This document shows, piece after piece, positions 11,761-22,659 of a stretch of DNA of 64,000 nt. The notes beneath the pieces were generated by a model. The model did no database searches, was not told the DNA's origin, and saw only the letters and a list, made by a program, of their open reading frames with translations. The DNA lies in the NCBI GenBank assembly GCA_950295325.1, contig OX485807.1, forward strand, positions 3,536,501-3,600,500, in the 5' to 3' direction. The stretch is from Polytrichum commune (Eukaryota > Streptophyta > Polytrichopsida > Polytrichales > Polytrichaceae). The position numbers and the translations under genes are program-made. Position 1 is the stretch's first letter. Every line of letters begins with the position of its first letter.

Positions 11761-12102
11761 TCATTTGTATTTTTTTCTTTCTATTTTAGAGAGAGACCTC
11801 ACAATTATAATCACACAGAAAGACTCAATCTATCATATAGGGACGAGACCAACATAAAATTGGTAATTTGTAATTAGGATTCATGTCTAGCATGTGATCC
11901 ACTATGGACACAGTTGGATATGGTCACCATCTAAAACTATCCAAATTTGCAATATATAATGAATAAAGGATTTACAATCTATTCTCATAACAAAAAAATA
12001 ATCGTGTCCATTGTAAGTGACATACATGAGTGTGAGTTTCAACTTTTATCAACCCATGTTTTTTTTTATTTGCTATGATCCACTCATAAATAATATTGAT
12101 TG
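11761..12102. other. No recognised feature
   Basis: AT-rich sequence; the end of a small plus ORF (stop near 11877) is not supported as coding past about 11760. Confidence 0.25.
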
Positions 12103-12330
12103 TCTACACTAACTATATGACCTAATATGGCAATAAGAAAGGTGTGCTATTTTACTAGAATGGTCTTCATGACTTATCATGTAGCATCAAGTGTCATGTG
12201 AGACATCCTCTCCAATTACCACCCAATGATATAAAAAAAATTAAATTAAATCTTAAAATCTTAAAAATTAAAACTAATGTGAGTTGTTGATGAATTGTGT
12301 GAACCACACATAGTCAATGTTTAGTGTAGT
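12103..12330. mobile_element. Family H element, second copy
   Basis: Starts CTACACTAACTATATGACCT and ends TTTAGTGTAGT, so the outer bases are inverted repeats of the CTACACTAA type. The interior matches 4421-4610 (tggtcttcatgacttatcatgtagca; ccacccaatgat). About 228 bp, non-coding. Confidence 0.5.
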
Positions 12331-13195
12331 CATTTGGTCATTTAGAATGTATGAATACTTTGGAAGACCCTCAATTTCACTTTATTAATGTCTAAATGTA
12401 ATTTCCATCTAGGATTCACGTGAGCCAATATAAAAATGTTATGTGAGAGAGAAATAAGCGTCTTTATTTAACATATTGACCAATTGACAACCTAATTTGT
12501 TCCGGTTCTAGCCATAAGAGAGTGTCAACCTCTTGATTGAGACCATACTTAATTTGAGTGAAAGCAACACCTTGAATTGTATTGAGTGCTTGCAAGCTTA
12601 GTCATAGCGGGCTTGACTACATGGACATGGGCCAAGGGATGGTGAAAGGACATTGCATTTGGGTAGAAACTACTAACGTTCATTTTATTTTATTTCATAT
12701 TATGTACGAATGAACTTGACTCTTTAATACATTGCACGAACTCAAGTGGGAATGTGAAACCTTCAAATATGTTCTTTATGGCCCCTTTGGGTAGCGTGAT
12801 CGTATCATGACTCTCTGCACATGAGATATATGATTATAAGGAAGAAGCATCCAATTTTGTTAGTGATCCCAATTCCAACACTTTTTTTTTTGGGGGGGGG
12901 GGTCAAAGTAGGCAACTAATTGCTTTAACATGAATACTAATTATGTTATATTAAGGACTAAAAACAAAAATTATTGGTTGGAGAGAAAATGTTAACGATC
13001 AAAATTGTCCACTTTGTGTGTGTGTGTGTGTGTGTGTGCGCGCGCTATGTGATTAGGAAGGGTCCAATGGGGTTTTGTGACTTTGAACATTTCTATAAAA
13101 ATTAGATATGATCTTATTCATGTGGCCCTAATGTTGTTGTGCTCGTAACATAAGTGCTAATCCAAATAAGTTGTTGAATAATTTGTATGGGTTGG
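12331..13195. other. Spacer with T/G homopolymers and (GT)n
   Basis: Holds a run of T followed directly by 11 G (12892-12902) and a (GT)n tract running into GCGCGC at about 13014-13045. No coding or transposon ends seen. Confidence 0.5.
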
Positions 13196-13255
13196 GTAAG
13201 GGATTGTAGTGCTCAAAGTGTCCGCAATAATGCTTTGAGCACTGCAATCCCTTAC
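13196..13255. repeat. Near-perfect 23-bp hairpin
   Basis: Arm 1 (13196-13218, gtaagggattgtagtgctca plus aag) pairs with arm 2 (13233-13255). The one mismatch is T against G, a G.U pair in a plus-strand RNA. The loop is 14 bases. Weaker pairing extends outwards (ttgggt/acccaa with a bulge). It may be a small MITE remnant or a hairpin RNA; no independent evidence for transcription. Confidence 0.6.
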
Positions 13256-13459
13256 ACCCAATAGTAAGCCATTGGCATGGTTATTGTTCATAGTAGCTCA
13301 ATTTCAAGGCCCTTCAAATTAGAACTCAAGTTTTGAGCTTGAACTTGCAATTTTCAAGAGTTTGATAGTTGAATATCTTTGCTTTCATCCAACTTTCAAA
13401 TTATTGAGAGCGTCACCATTCTCTAAGCTCGTAATGGTTTGAGGAAATGTAGGGTTTGT

Positions 13460-13735
13460 GGCCATGTTCAAACTCCAAAGTGAGATATCAAAGGGGAAGG
13501 GTACTACACATAAGAGAGTTCATGATGAGCCCAAGGCTTACTTTAAAGCCCATTGATGTGGGAAGTTGGGATGCACAAGAGGAGATATCAACTTTGGATC
13601 TTCTTAAGCCACCTCCATGAGGTAGGCAGCTTAGGATTTTGACCAAAACTTGTAATGGACATCCCCTACAAGATCCCATCGAGGCACCATCCAAGGATCA
13701 TTATAAGCCCATTGAAAGAAAAAGAAAAAAGGAAA
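13460..13735 (+). pseudogene. Possible gag-like coding relic
   Basis: One plus frame from about 13510 to 13733 has only one internal stop (TGA near 13617) and reads as a hydrophilic, proline- and lysine-rich segment (GSWDAQEEISTLDLLKPPP, then PLQDPIEAPSKDHYKPIERK). I do not recognise the family. Composition fits a low-complexity structural region, but this is weak. Confidence 0.2.
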
Positions 13736-13896
13736 ATGAACATTAGAGTTACCATCGACATAAATTTGAGCTTGTTGACCCTATTTTATTGAAGAGTCCC
13801 TTTGTTACAGAGGTAGGGTTCATTGCCTTTGCTTACAAGAGGTGGGCTCATTTGGGTTAGTAAGTTAGTTTTAGGATGATGATCTTACATGGCCAG

Positions 13897-14400
13897 CTAT
13901 ACATGTTCTTGTTTATTATTTAATTTCCACTTGTTGGCAACCAAGTACGTGAGGTGTGTGATTGCAATATGACAGATGGTTTTCATTGATTTTTTGATAA
14001 TGTTGGGGGATACGTGAAGACTTTCAAGTAGTTCAATGCTCCTTGTATGTATGGAGTTGTGGACTCCCGCAATTTTGATTACGAATGGGTTAACTTTCCA
14101 ACCTTGTGCTTTGATTGCTTCGATAAAGGGGTTGTAATTGTCATTTATTTTATTTTGCTTCAATGGCTTGGTTTGTATACTTTTCATGAGTGAATGTGAT
14201 TTCTATTATTTGTATGGTTAGATTGGGAGTCGATATGTACATAATGGATTGTTCTTGTGGTGCACCTTTGGATATACATAATGTTTGGACAAAGCCTGGA
14301 CATGTGCATTATAACATCCATGATGGGATGATATTGTCTTGTGGATAGTTGCCTTTATTATTATCATTTTGAGTGTATGGTGCCTTGGGTATATAGATTA
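13897..14400 (-). pseudogene. LINE ORF2 C-terminal fragment
   Basis: The minus frame ending at 13897 (about 96 codons) reads as the region that follows the reverse transcriptase in many LINE proteins: KAQGWKVNPFVIKIAGVHNS, then HTRSIELLESLHVS, then the block ending IAITHLTYLVANKWKLNNKQ. The pattern of an AxGWKV...I...AG motif, H..SI..L, and a final LTYLV.NK.KL is what I associate with plant and algal non-LTR elements, from memory. The sense reading continues upstream to about 14400 with frame breaks. The N-terminal domains are missing, as in 5'-truncated LINE copies. Confidence 0.5.
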
Positions 14401-14608
14401 TTTAAGTAGGGTGGCTAGTTGTTGAGTGGCGGCGTTGTGTCATGCACTTTTGACACCTTTGAAAATTTTATGATTACACAAAGATAATAAGTGTGGCCAA
14501 GTGTCTTTGTTGTTATCAAGCCCATTGAAATGTTCTAGTTCTTAAGATGAAAGCTCAAGTATAAAGTGCACTTGAGTGAAAGAAACAAAAACAACACAAA
14601 AAAACGTG

Positions 14609-14849
14609 TGTAATAAGCTCACCGCCATTGAGAAGGCTCTTCAGCCTCAATAGTGCAAAGGCGGTCTCAATGCTAGCCATTGATATGATTGCAAGTGACG
14701 AGCAAGAGATCAAAAGTGGGTTGTCACACTTGTGGTTAATTGAAAGCAAGATCCGCCTAATCATGGGTTGCGCCGCATAAATGGAACGGTTATTTGGAGA
14801 CACATTGATAAGCCAAACTACGTGGCTCATTGAACGTTGTGTTGCTTAG
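14609..14849 (+). pseudogene. Short coding relic, unknown family
   Basis: A frame from about 14655 to TAG 14847-14849 has a single internal stop and reads IDMIASDEQEIKSGLSHLWL followed by IESKIRLIMGCAA and, after the stop, MERLFGDTLISQTTWLIERC. A preceding segment in another frame (NKLTAIEKALQPQ, 14609-14650) seems to be its continuation across a 1-bp shift. The amphipathic helical pattern and low stop density in AT-rich DNA suggest real ancestry. Not recognised; it may be related to the other unknown relics in this window. Confidence 0.35.
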
Positions 14850-15628
14850 TCATCGTGTGAGGGGCACGTGGGGCTTAACCGACTTGTCATTCTCATGTCT
14901 TATTCGATGAATCATTCAATAGTAAATTCAAATTCATTCCCTTCCTCTTGAGCCCCAACATGGGGTAGTTGTAAGTGGTTGCACGAGATGAAGGTCGGAT
15001 ATTTAATCCGGGCTACTTTTTCTCTCATGGGAACTTGGAGCCCATGAGCCCAAATGAGGTGGGCGGCCATAGTAGGTACTACTTGTGGGGTTGGTCCTTA
15101 CACAAAGACTTTTCCTAGAGCCCCCTTGGCCCTCGTGTGCTAAAGCTAAGGAAATTCGGAGGCCGAATTGAGGTTTTTAGTTCCTTTTCACTAGATGATT
15201 TTTGTCAAATCCATCAATCAAAGAAAACCAACCCTTGCAAGTGTTTGATGTTTAAATTCATCATTAATTCTAAAGGAAAGTGAATGACAACCCATAGGGG
15301 AGGCGGGTCATCCACCTAGTCGAGTCGGTTATCAGTCATAATTGATCAACCCATGGACAAGAACTGGGTGAAAATTTGTGGATCATATCGTGCCTCCACA
15401 GATAGAAATTGGCAACAAGTTTTGATAACCCTCCCTGCTCTTTGATGAACAATCGGTTATGTAAAAACCAAACCATGATCCCCAACTATGTAATTCTGTT
15501 CATTATCAAATAAACTAGTGACAAATTCAACATCAAAAACTCATTGCTCATGATAAGGCCGTACGCTTTGATACTTGTCAAAGGTTTGACCACCACAACC
15601 ATGCGTACTAGAGCTTCCATATTGTTAC
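14850..15628. other. No recognised feature
   Basis: Unassigned. A minus ORF at 15486-15680 is unsupported. Confidence 0.25.
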
Positions 15629-15850
15629 ATGAAGCCACTTGGTGCATATGAGGATTTGGAAAGAAGCTTCTTGTTCTCACCTTGGATCACGGGCTTGGCT
15701 AGTGTGGTAGCTTATCCCCGACTCAACTCGGCTCGGTTTTGTCTCACACATTCAGACAACAACTTTCCAATTATGGAAGCATTACCTACTTACCTACGTG
15801 GATGTATACTTAAACCCTCTAGATCCTCTCGGGAGTGGGTCGGTAAGTAG
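15629..15850 (+). CDS. Weak hypothetical ORF or exon
   Basis: An ATG-initiated frame of 73 codons (MKPLGAYEDLERSFLFSPWI and onward) with locally higher GC. It ends ...WVGK at a TAG that sits inside GTAAGTAG, so a splice donor just before the stop is conceivable. I recognise no domain and see no matching acceptor. It may be a chance ORF. Confidence 0.15.
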   Translation: MKPLGAYEDLERSFLFSPWITGLASVVAYPRLNSARFCLTHSDNNFPIMEALPTYLRGCILKPSRSSREWVGK

Positions 15851-17200
15851 TTTCACAAAGCGCGTGAGATCATCATCATCATCCTATGGAAGTGTGTTTG
15901 TATGCACGGACACAAATAATCTTGTGGACGTAGGAGGCCGTGTTCATTATATACGAGTATATGCAATAAGTTATGTTTTCGTTTTCGTTTCCGGTCTAAG
16001 AAAAACAAACATAGAATAAATCGTAATGAACGCGCGTAGGTTTGCCAATATTAGCATGGTTATTGAGTCTCTAACTCGACCCGGAGTCTACTATTTGAGT
16101 GGGGAGGGGGTGATAGATGGTGTATATTATTAATAGAGTAAGGGAATCCCAACGTCATGTTGAGGCTTGACGACGGCCATTCGGACAAGGAACGGCAAGT
16201 GCAAGATCCTGTCAAAGAGTTGAACGTTCTTCTCGATTGGGCATTCGAAACGAAGAGATTCAAACGGCCCCAAATGCGAAAGATAATGAACGGGGTTCCC
16301 AAGGTGCACCGGAGGACGGTGTTGGGAGACGAGAGGCGTGGGGGGGGGGGCTAGAGAGGGGGAGTAGAGGAGTGGCCGTGTGTGCCAACGAATCGGAAAT
16401 TGTCATTGTGGCAATTCCATGCTCGGGCGGGCTAGAAGTTGAGATTGTTGAAGCCATTTTGGTGGAGTGACAAGAAAATAAGTGGCCACCCATATTAGTT
16501 TTCCAATTCGTTGGGATCGATGAGAAAATGGTGGGCTTTTTTAGCCTTGGACCTTTTCTCCTAATTTGACAAAGCTCATTGAAACAAGGCCACATGGCCG
16601 TGTGGGTTTGGGTGGGAAAAAAGTGTGGCCGGAGGTGTGTTTCGAGTTGCGGTGCCCCCATCGCTCCCACGTATTGCATTGCATTGGGTTGGGATTGTCG
16701 CCCGGGCTTCGGAGGGTGGACGCCCCCAAGCGCAAATTCCTTGTCCAAAGCGACCCATGATTCCAATTCTAACCATGATTGGCGCCACTTATTCAACGAG
16801 CCAACTTGATTGGGGGCCTTTTTGGGGTCGTCTCTCAAGGACTCACACACATTGTAATTCCCTTCCCAATCTTGTCGTGGCCTCGGGCCTTTGACAATAA
16901 CTATGTGAGTCGGTCACGGGGGACCATTCCGTACATCTCAAACCCATTTCAAGCCTCTTCCTCATAATTTGTATTCCTTGGGGTCCTATCACATTCGCCA
17001 ATCCGGCATTTTATACTCAACAAATAGAAATCATGGACAATTTCTTAACACCAAAGTCGCCTAATTGAAGAGGCGTTTCAAGAGGAGTCGATCTCGGAAT
17101 CGTTTTTAAATGGCTTCGGGGTTTTTAAAACTATATTTGTGCACACGATGTTGTCTATCGACCTCCCATGAGCCGAAGATATTCTAAAACAAATAAGAAT
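15851..17200. other. GC-richer segment with ORFs on both strands
   Basis: Composition is visibly richer in G and C than its surroundings. The longest ORF of the whole window (196 codons, minus, 16850-16260) lies here, but the plus strand also has a plausible frame: KELNVLLDWAFETKRFKRPQ at 16157-16354, with a shift after an 11-G run (16340-16350), continuing ANESEIVIVAIPCSGG to a stop near 16470. I think the plus reading is more protein-like and that the minus ORF is open because of composition. No family is recognised on either strand. Confidence 0.3.
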
Positions 17201-17901
17201 ATGGTTCGAAGTTTGAAAGGCTCCCTTAACTCCTTATCCATAAGAATGAGAATGATTTGTGTACTAATAATATTATTATTCTTGTTGTCTCCAAATCAAT
17301 AATTATTCCCAACAAACTTGTAATGCATGGTTGTGTGTGCATGTGAGAAAGAAAAGAGTTGGGTGGGTGGGTGGGTTTATTGTTCTTTTCTCTCGACACA
17401 TTGTTCATTTGTTTTAAACTAAGCCTCTCATGTTGCACTAAGTTACCTATGGAAGTATCCATACACTTTAGGAACGCTTCAAGGTAAACACACACACCCA
17501 AATAATCTAACAATTAAAAAAAAGGCAAAACAACAAGAACGTCAATTATAGGTTTATATCAATGGTGATTGTGCGGCTCTATGCCTCGCACTGGATGGCA
17601 CTTGACAAGAGGAAGGTTTTGAATATGTATACATCGGCTTGTAATTGGAGGGGTAAAGTATAACTTACCTTCTATAACTTATGAATGTTTCACCCCAACT
17701 TGATTTCACGAGGTTAATTTGGTGCCTTTGGTGTTATTCTTGGGTTTGAACTCATCTAAGAACAATAAATCCTTAATAAGAATAGGTTTCCAACCTTTTT
17801 AGCTTCAACTCACATTGGTGTGACAATTCCTTATAAGGTAAGCAAAGGTGCAATCACATTTGTCAATCATGATAAAACGTGCCACATTGATAGAAAGAAA
17901 A
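17201..17901. other. No recognised feature
   Basis: Unassigned AT-rich sequence with a short GGGT repeat near 17360. The minus ORF at 17226-17513 has no support. Confidence 0.25.
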
Positions 17902-18273
17902 CTACACTAAATATTGTATTTAGTGTCATATGGTATTTTATGTCATTGTGGTAACTTCCCTAATGACACTTCATATGAACAAGTTTACAAATATTGTCAC
18001 CCTAACTTACTTTTTTAGTTCATCTACTTTTCGTATATTATGCATCCTAACAATTATGCAATGTAATGTTGTCATAAATGATTGAAATTGGATGTAAAGC
18101 CACTAAGTAAGTGACAATAATCGCAACATTGTAAATGCCCACAATCTTTTACAAGAAATGACAACTAATGTTTGGTGTACATTTAGCGTTGGTGAGACTA
18201 CACGGGTGGTATACAATTAGTATTAACCAAGACAAATAGAATTGATGACACTAAATACAATATTTAGTGTAAC
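17902..18273 (+). mobile_element. Family A CACTA-like MITE, copy 1
   Basis: Left end CTACACTAAATATTGTATTT; the right end is its inverse (aaatacaatatttagtgtaa). The end itself is nearly palindromic. The body matches 56845-57281, 42324-42590 and, in reverse, 28682-29053 (shared phrases: caaatattgtca, aagtgacaataatcgcaacat, tttacaagaaatgac). CTACAC with a long subterminal repeat is reminiscent of CACTA/EnSpm deletion derivatives. No clear 3-bp duplication. Confidence 0.65.
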
Positions 18274-18903
18274 ACTAGCGTATTTGTATGTGTTCAGTGT
18301 TTGAAATTCGACTCTTCATCAAAACTTGTGAATTGCACTGATCGGGAAGAGCACAATAGTTTGAAAGGTTCATTCAAAGTTCTAGGATCATAGTTGGCAA
18401 GAATAATTGATAGTGACATCAATTGGTTGTAAAATCCATAGTGTGATTTTGAGAGTTCCGATATGGGCCACTTGGGCATTTATTTAGGGGTCAAGTTGGG
18501 AAAAACTAACAACAATTGTATTTGTCATTGGATCCCTTGACGTGAGTGCCATGGCACGTGAGCTATAAGGAGTTCCCATCATTTTTACCCTCAACTTAAG
18601 GAAGATATATCCAAAACCAACACATAACCTAGAACTGACACTACATAGCACCATCATACATTTTGGGGTTTGAAATGTATGACATGGTTACATGGTGTCA
18701 ATTTTTGTCTATGTTGGTAGTTTCGTGTACACGTATCTTACATGGATGCCACAAATTTATTGTCATTTATTGCAACCTTCTCAAATTTAGTTAACCCATA
18801 AGCGTCAATAATGCCCAATGTGACCCTCTCCATATATACATAAAGTAGCTTGAACTATGATAAAATGAACTTCTTTATAGACAACACTAGAACTCTGCAG
18901 CGA
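18274..18903. other. No recognised feature
   Basis: A minus ORF at 18294-18479 lies here without support. No repeat ends found. Confidence 0.25.
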
Positions 18904-19393
18904 TGCTATCTTGTGAGCGGTGAGCAGAAAATTTGAATTTTTTTTAAAAAAAATCAGAATATTTGACTTAATTCTTACACCGAGTAGGACTTTTCGTATA
19001 GTTTCTTTACAAATATGACTAAAAGTAGATGGTACGTTTAACTGTGGATGGTGCCTATAACCGTGGAGTGGAAGAAATTATAAACTTTTGAAAAAACCAT
19101 CCATAAAAAGAAACGGAAGAAAACGGGAGATTCTAATGTACCAAAGGTGTTTTTTTTGCTTACTAGGTCTTTCCAAAAAAAAATTCATTTGTGTGAACTG
19201 CAAAATCCCCTCCGCGGGAATAGGACCTTGATTAATTTTTGTTAAATAATATGCAGATTTTATAGAATGAAACCATAAATTCTCCACGGTCATAGGCTCT
19301 ATATCATACATTTCATTGAAAAATTTGAAGAATAAAAATTCAAATTTTCTGCTCACGGCTCACTGCTCACCGCTCACCGCTCACAAGATAGCA
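18904..19393. mobile_element. TIR element with TGAGCGG repeats in one end
   Basis: The left end TGCTATCTTGTGAGCGGTGA (18904 on) continues into gcagaaaatttgaatttttt, and the right end carries the same sequence inverted (19335-19393). In the right end the ggtgagc word is repeated about four times with variation, so the TIRs differ in length. A minus ORF (19078-19356, about 92 codons) lies inside with no recognised family. A miniature related piece is at 37631-37668. I see no target-site duplication. Confidence 0.6.
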
Positions 19394-20465
19394 TTCCTGT
19401 CCCCACCACAAGTACACCATCACCATGTTGTCTGTTCTATATTAGGTGAATGATGTTTTATTTTATTGTATAGTCCATTCCATAAAAATACTCAACACTT
19501 AATACTCATTCAGTGAGCCCTTGAAATATAACAATCAGATGCTTAGAAAGCTATGCAAAGAGACTCATATTTGAACTGAGCTCCCATCATCCCACTATTA
19601 TATTTAAGGGACCCACATTGCCGAGTATTGTTATGTCTAAGTGATTTGTATCAAATTCATCCTAACTAACATGAACTCAATCACCAAGTACATTTAATTA
19701 GTTGGTGTGAAGATTCGGGTTCAAAAAGTTTGTAGTGGCCTTTGTATGATGATCATCAACTCACCACACATGACCATATTTTTATATTGTCCTTGTGATA
19801 CCAAAAAAACATGTAGCTCAGATGATTCAATTTTTAACTTTTTAAACCTTTTTTAACTTTTAAACTTTAAACTTTAAACCTTCTTTTCTTTTATTTCTTT
19901 TCTTTTCTTTTTGGTTGGTTTTGTTTGGCTCAAACGCTTAGTAGATTAACCCCTAAAAACCCATACCCATATCTCCCCCAAATCAGCAAAACAAAATCCA
20001 CCCCAGTTCCACACCTTAATAAAGAAAACATCTGTCTCTAATGATAAATCTTACTGTACGAATGGAATGCATGTAAAGTTGACACCTAAGTGTCTAAGAG
20101 ACCTAATATGGGCCTCTCCAAGCAAAAAAGCAAAGTAATTGAGCAACATATTTTCATTTTTAACTAGTCATGTCAAAACCGACAATATCTTAAAATGAGG
20201 TTATTTTTCAAGTGCATCATTTGAATAAGTTAAAATGTTATTGATATGCAACATGGGGTGCATTTGGATGCAAATATAATGGGTTGTATTTTAATCATCA
20301 ATTTCTAGTATGAGTATATTTTATAACTTCCTTGGCAAAAAGACATTGTGTTGTAATAAGATTTTGAACACATGAATATATAAATTATGATTTATGAACT
20401 TGGTGAAGCTTGTATAAATTGTATATATGGTTGTATATCGAGGCCCCACGTCTTTAAAGGGTTAA
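19394..20465. other. No recognised gene; T/C-rich tract
   Basis: A low-complexity tttaaac/tttctttt tract lies near 19840-19915. Otherwise unassigned. Confidence 0.3.
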
Positions 20466-20796
20466 AGGTCACATGAGCCAAGGGCCGTGACCATGTAAAT
20501 GTGAGGGCTCTTGATTCTCATCCAATGGCCATATCATTGACATGGTTTGCTGGAATTTGTGTCAAGCCTACATCTTGGAGGTTGGCCTGATGCAAATTCT
20601 AGTAGACCATGAAACATAATTTATACTCTAGCACATATAAATTTATGTAGACTTTTCATCCATGAAATTTTCTTTGGGTCCTTAGGCCTTCACCTTCTAG
20701 TATGAAGTGAACTTGGACGGTCTCGACCTTTTCGACCAATGAGAGATCTTAGAATGCAATGGTCATGGGCCTTAGTCTTGTGTGTGGAGTGGCGCC
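20466..20796 (+). mobile_element. Family B MITE, short diverged copy
   Basis: Starts near ggtcacatgagccaagggcc and ends gtgtgtggagtggcgcc. It retains the order of family B blocks but is shorter. Its 3' half (ccttaggccttcaccttctagta) matches the reverse complement of 61290-61330, so this copy and 61218-61535 form one subfamily. Confidence 0.55.
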
Positions 20797-21470
20797 AAGT
20801 AAGATTGTTCACACAAGCATTCAATAGATTATAACATAAAGTAGATGGGTCTTAGGTGGTTTGTTTTATGAATCGGGCCCCTACATTTGATTGGTATGTG
20901 GTTCAATGATGATCAAAGAGCAATCATCATAAAGAGACATGTCTAAAAGAGATTGGCCTAGGTCTTCAAATACGAATAACTACTCTACAATCAATAGTGA
21001 ACACAATTGGGAGGACCTACGTATCTAGTTAAGAAATCAACAATCATGCACTTCCGATAACCATAACTAAATAAGGGGAGGTCTAGTTTTCAATCCGGTG
21101 TTTGCAAATGTTTCATTGTAGATTTGCTATGTGCAACACGAGTTTTGTTGTGTAAGTCTAACTGGTAGAAGTTGGAGAAAATGAGAACGAACCAATTAAC
21201 ACTCACACACCTTAAACGCGTGTATCAGTTGTATGGATGGGCAGAGGTGCCTATCGTCTCATGCCCCGATCACACCAAACTTTATGTCCGGTTCCAACCG
21301 TGAAATTGATGGGCATAATGTATTAAACTAGATGTCGGCCCTCCACTTTTCACACTATTACAACCAAAGATGCTGACAGATGATGCCAAAAATAGCATGT
21401 GTGATCAGCCCCTCAAGAAGCACCAGGATCGATTTTCAAAGTCCATCCACTTAAGTTATCATATTGACTA
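20797..21470. other. No recognised feature
   Basis: Unassigned sequence between two transposon copies. Confidence 0.25.
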
Positions 21471-21684
21471 TACTCATTAGTGTGTGTTACTATTCAAAGT
21501 TATACAATGCAATGAGATCTTACTCAAGAGTTCAATTTTCACTAACGAAGTTCAATAAGTTGTTCGGACATTATAGAATACGAACGGCTTCGCTTGATAA
21601 AATATTACGTTCTCATTATATAGTTATCGCACTACTACGTAACTCCCGAATAGTAGCACGCACTAATTAGGAGAATCAATGTAG
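21471..21684. mobile_element. Family D MITE, copy 1
   Basis: Left inner end attagtgtgtgttactattc pairs with the right inner end gaatagtagcacgcactaat. The right outer flank (gagaatcaatgtag) suggests the true end reads CTACATTGATTCTCC. Related copies are at 34084-34289 and 51275-51491. The plus ORF at 21464-21670 simply runs through the element. Confidence 0.55.
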
Positions 21685-22153
21685 TTAGTTCCTCGGTCAC
21701 CCAAGAAGAAATTACCAAGGGAGGAGGGTCTACTTTTAATGTACATTGGTAGCTAGGGGGCCTCGAGACGGCATGCAAACTGAGGGCCCACCTTATCCAA
21801 AATAGATCACCAATCATCTGGTAACTATGGACTGTTGGATCTCACTTCATCTCCACCGCATAGTGTCAGACCAGTATGGCCCATGATATGCATACTATTT
21901 GCCGAATAATAACACCACTTGGCAGCGGCTCTTGTGATACATCATACTACATGATGCTAATTAACAACATCCTAACTTAACAGTCCGTTTTTCCCCCCTT
22001 TAAAAACCCTTTGCCACAATTGATGAAAACCTCCGACCTCGTTTAAAGGGCCCGGCCCATACACTTTCTACAAAAGTACTACTGTGTGGTTCGACAATTG
22101 CATCGTGCGCTTGAGTTATTTACACCGACTCTTAAAAACCGAGTCCGTGACTC
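21685..22153. other. No recognised feature
   Basis: Mixed sequence without recognisable coding or repeat ends. Confidence 0.25.
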
Positions 22154-22388
22154 ATACCAGGGCCACACCGGGCGGCCCAGCCAAATACTCCAGCCCTACG
22201 TATTCTCCGGAAATACATGGCTGGGATTTCAGTTGGTTGGAGTTGCTGGTTGCAGGCTACCCCCTTCTTCCAGCCACTCCAGTAGTTCCAGCCCCCTGAA
22301 ATCCCAGCCCTGTATTTCCGGAGAATACGTAGGGCTGATGTTTTTGGTGACTGGAGCTGCTAGGGTTTTTTGTGTGGCCTTGGTATCA
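22154..22388. mobile_element. Foldback MITE with 41-bp arms
   Basis: Outer ends are inverted: ataccagggccacac (left) against the reverse complement of gtgtggccttggtat (right). Inside, 22192-22232 (starting agccctacgtattctccgga) and 22296-22336 form an inverted repeat with 40 of 41 positions matching, separated by 63 bases. The high arm identity suggests a young insertion or selection on structure. The two plus ORFs across it (22084-22430) follow from the palindrome's composition and I do not accept them. Confidence 0.65.
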
Positions 22389-22659
22389 CTATATCAATTT
22401 TTACACACAATGCTAGGCAAATCAAAATGAGAGCATACAAACTTTCACTTAGGTGTGTTAATGGTCATGGTCTAGCACGTCATTTTCAAGGTCTCGTGTG
22501 TATTGCAAAACTACACATGGAAAAACAATGATTTGAAGAGAACTATTTACATTGATGTGGTTTTGTAGCTTACATCTACCTATAGATCAATAATTTGTTC
22601 TCCTTCCTTTAGAAGCTAGAACAACTTGGATACGAATGGGCATGTTATGATAGAACTTT
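22389..22659. other. Flank of the Tc1-type relic
   Basis: This is probably the 3' non-coding part of the transposon at 22660-23606. I looked for a terminal inverted repeat shared with 23610-23900 and found none I trust. Confidence 0.3.

Noticed and set aside
16260-16850. 196-codon minus ORF as a gene
   Set aside because: Longest in the window, but in GC-rich DNA where the opposite strand is also open; no domain or start context.
22084-22430. Two plus ORFs, one of 114 codons
   Set aside because: They cross the foldback element; the openness is explained by its palindromic, C/G-rich arms.
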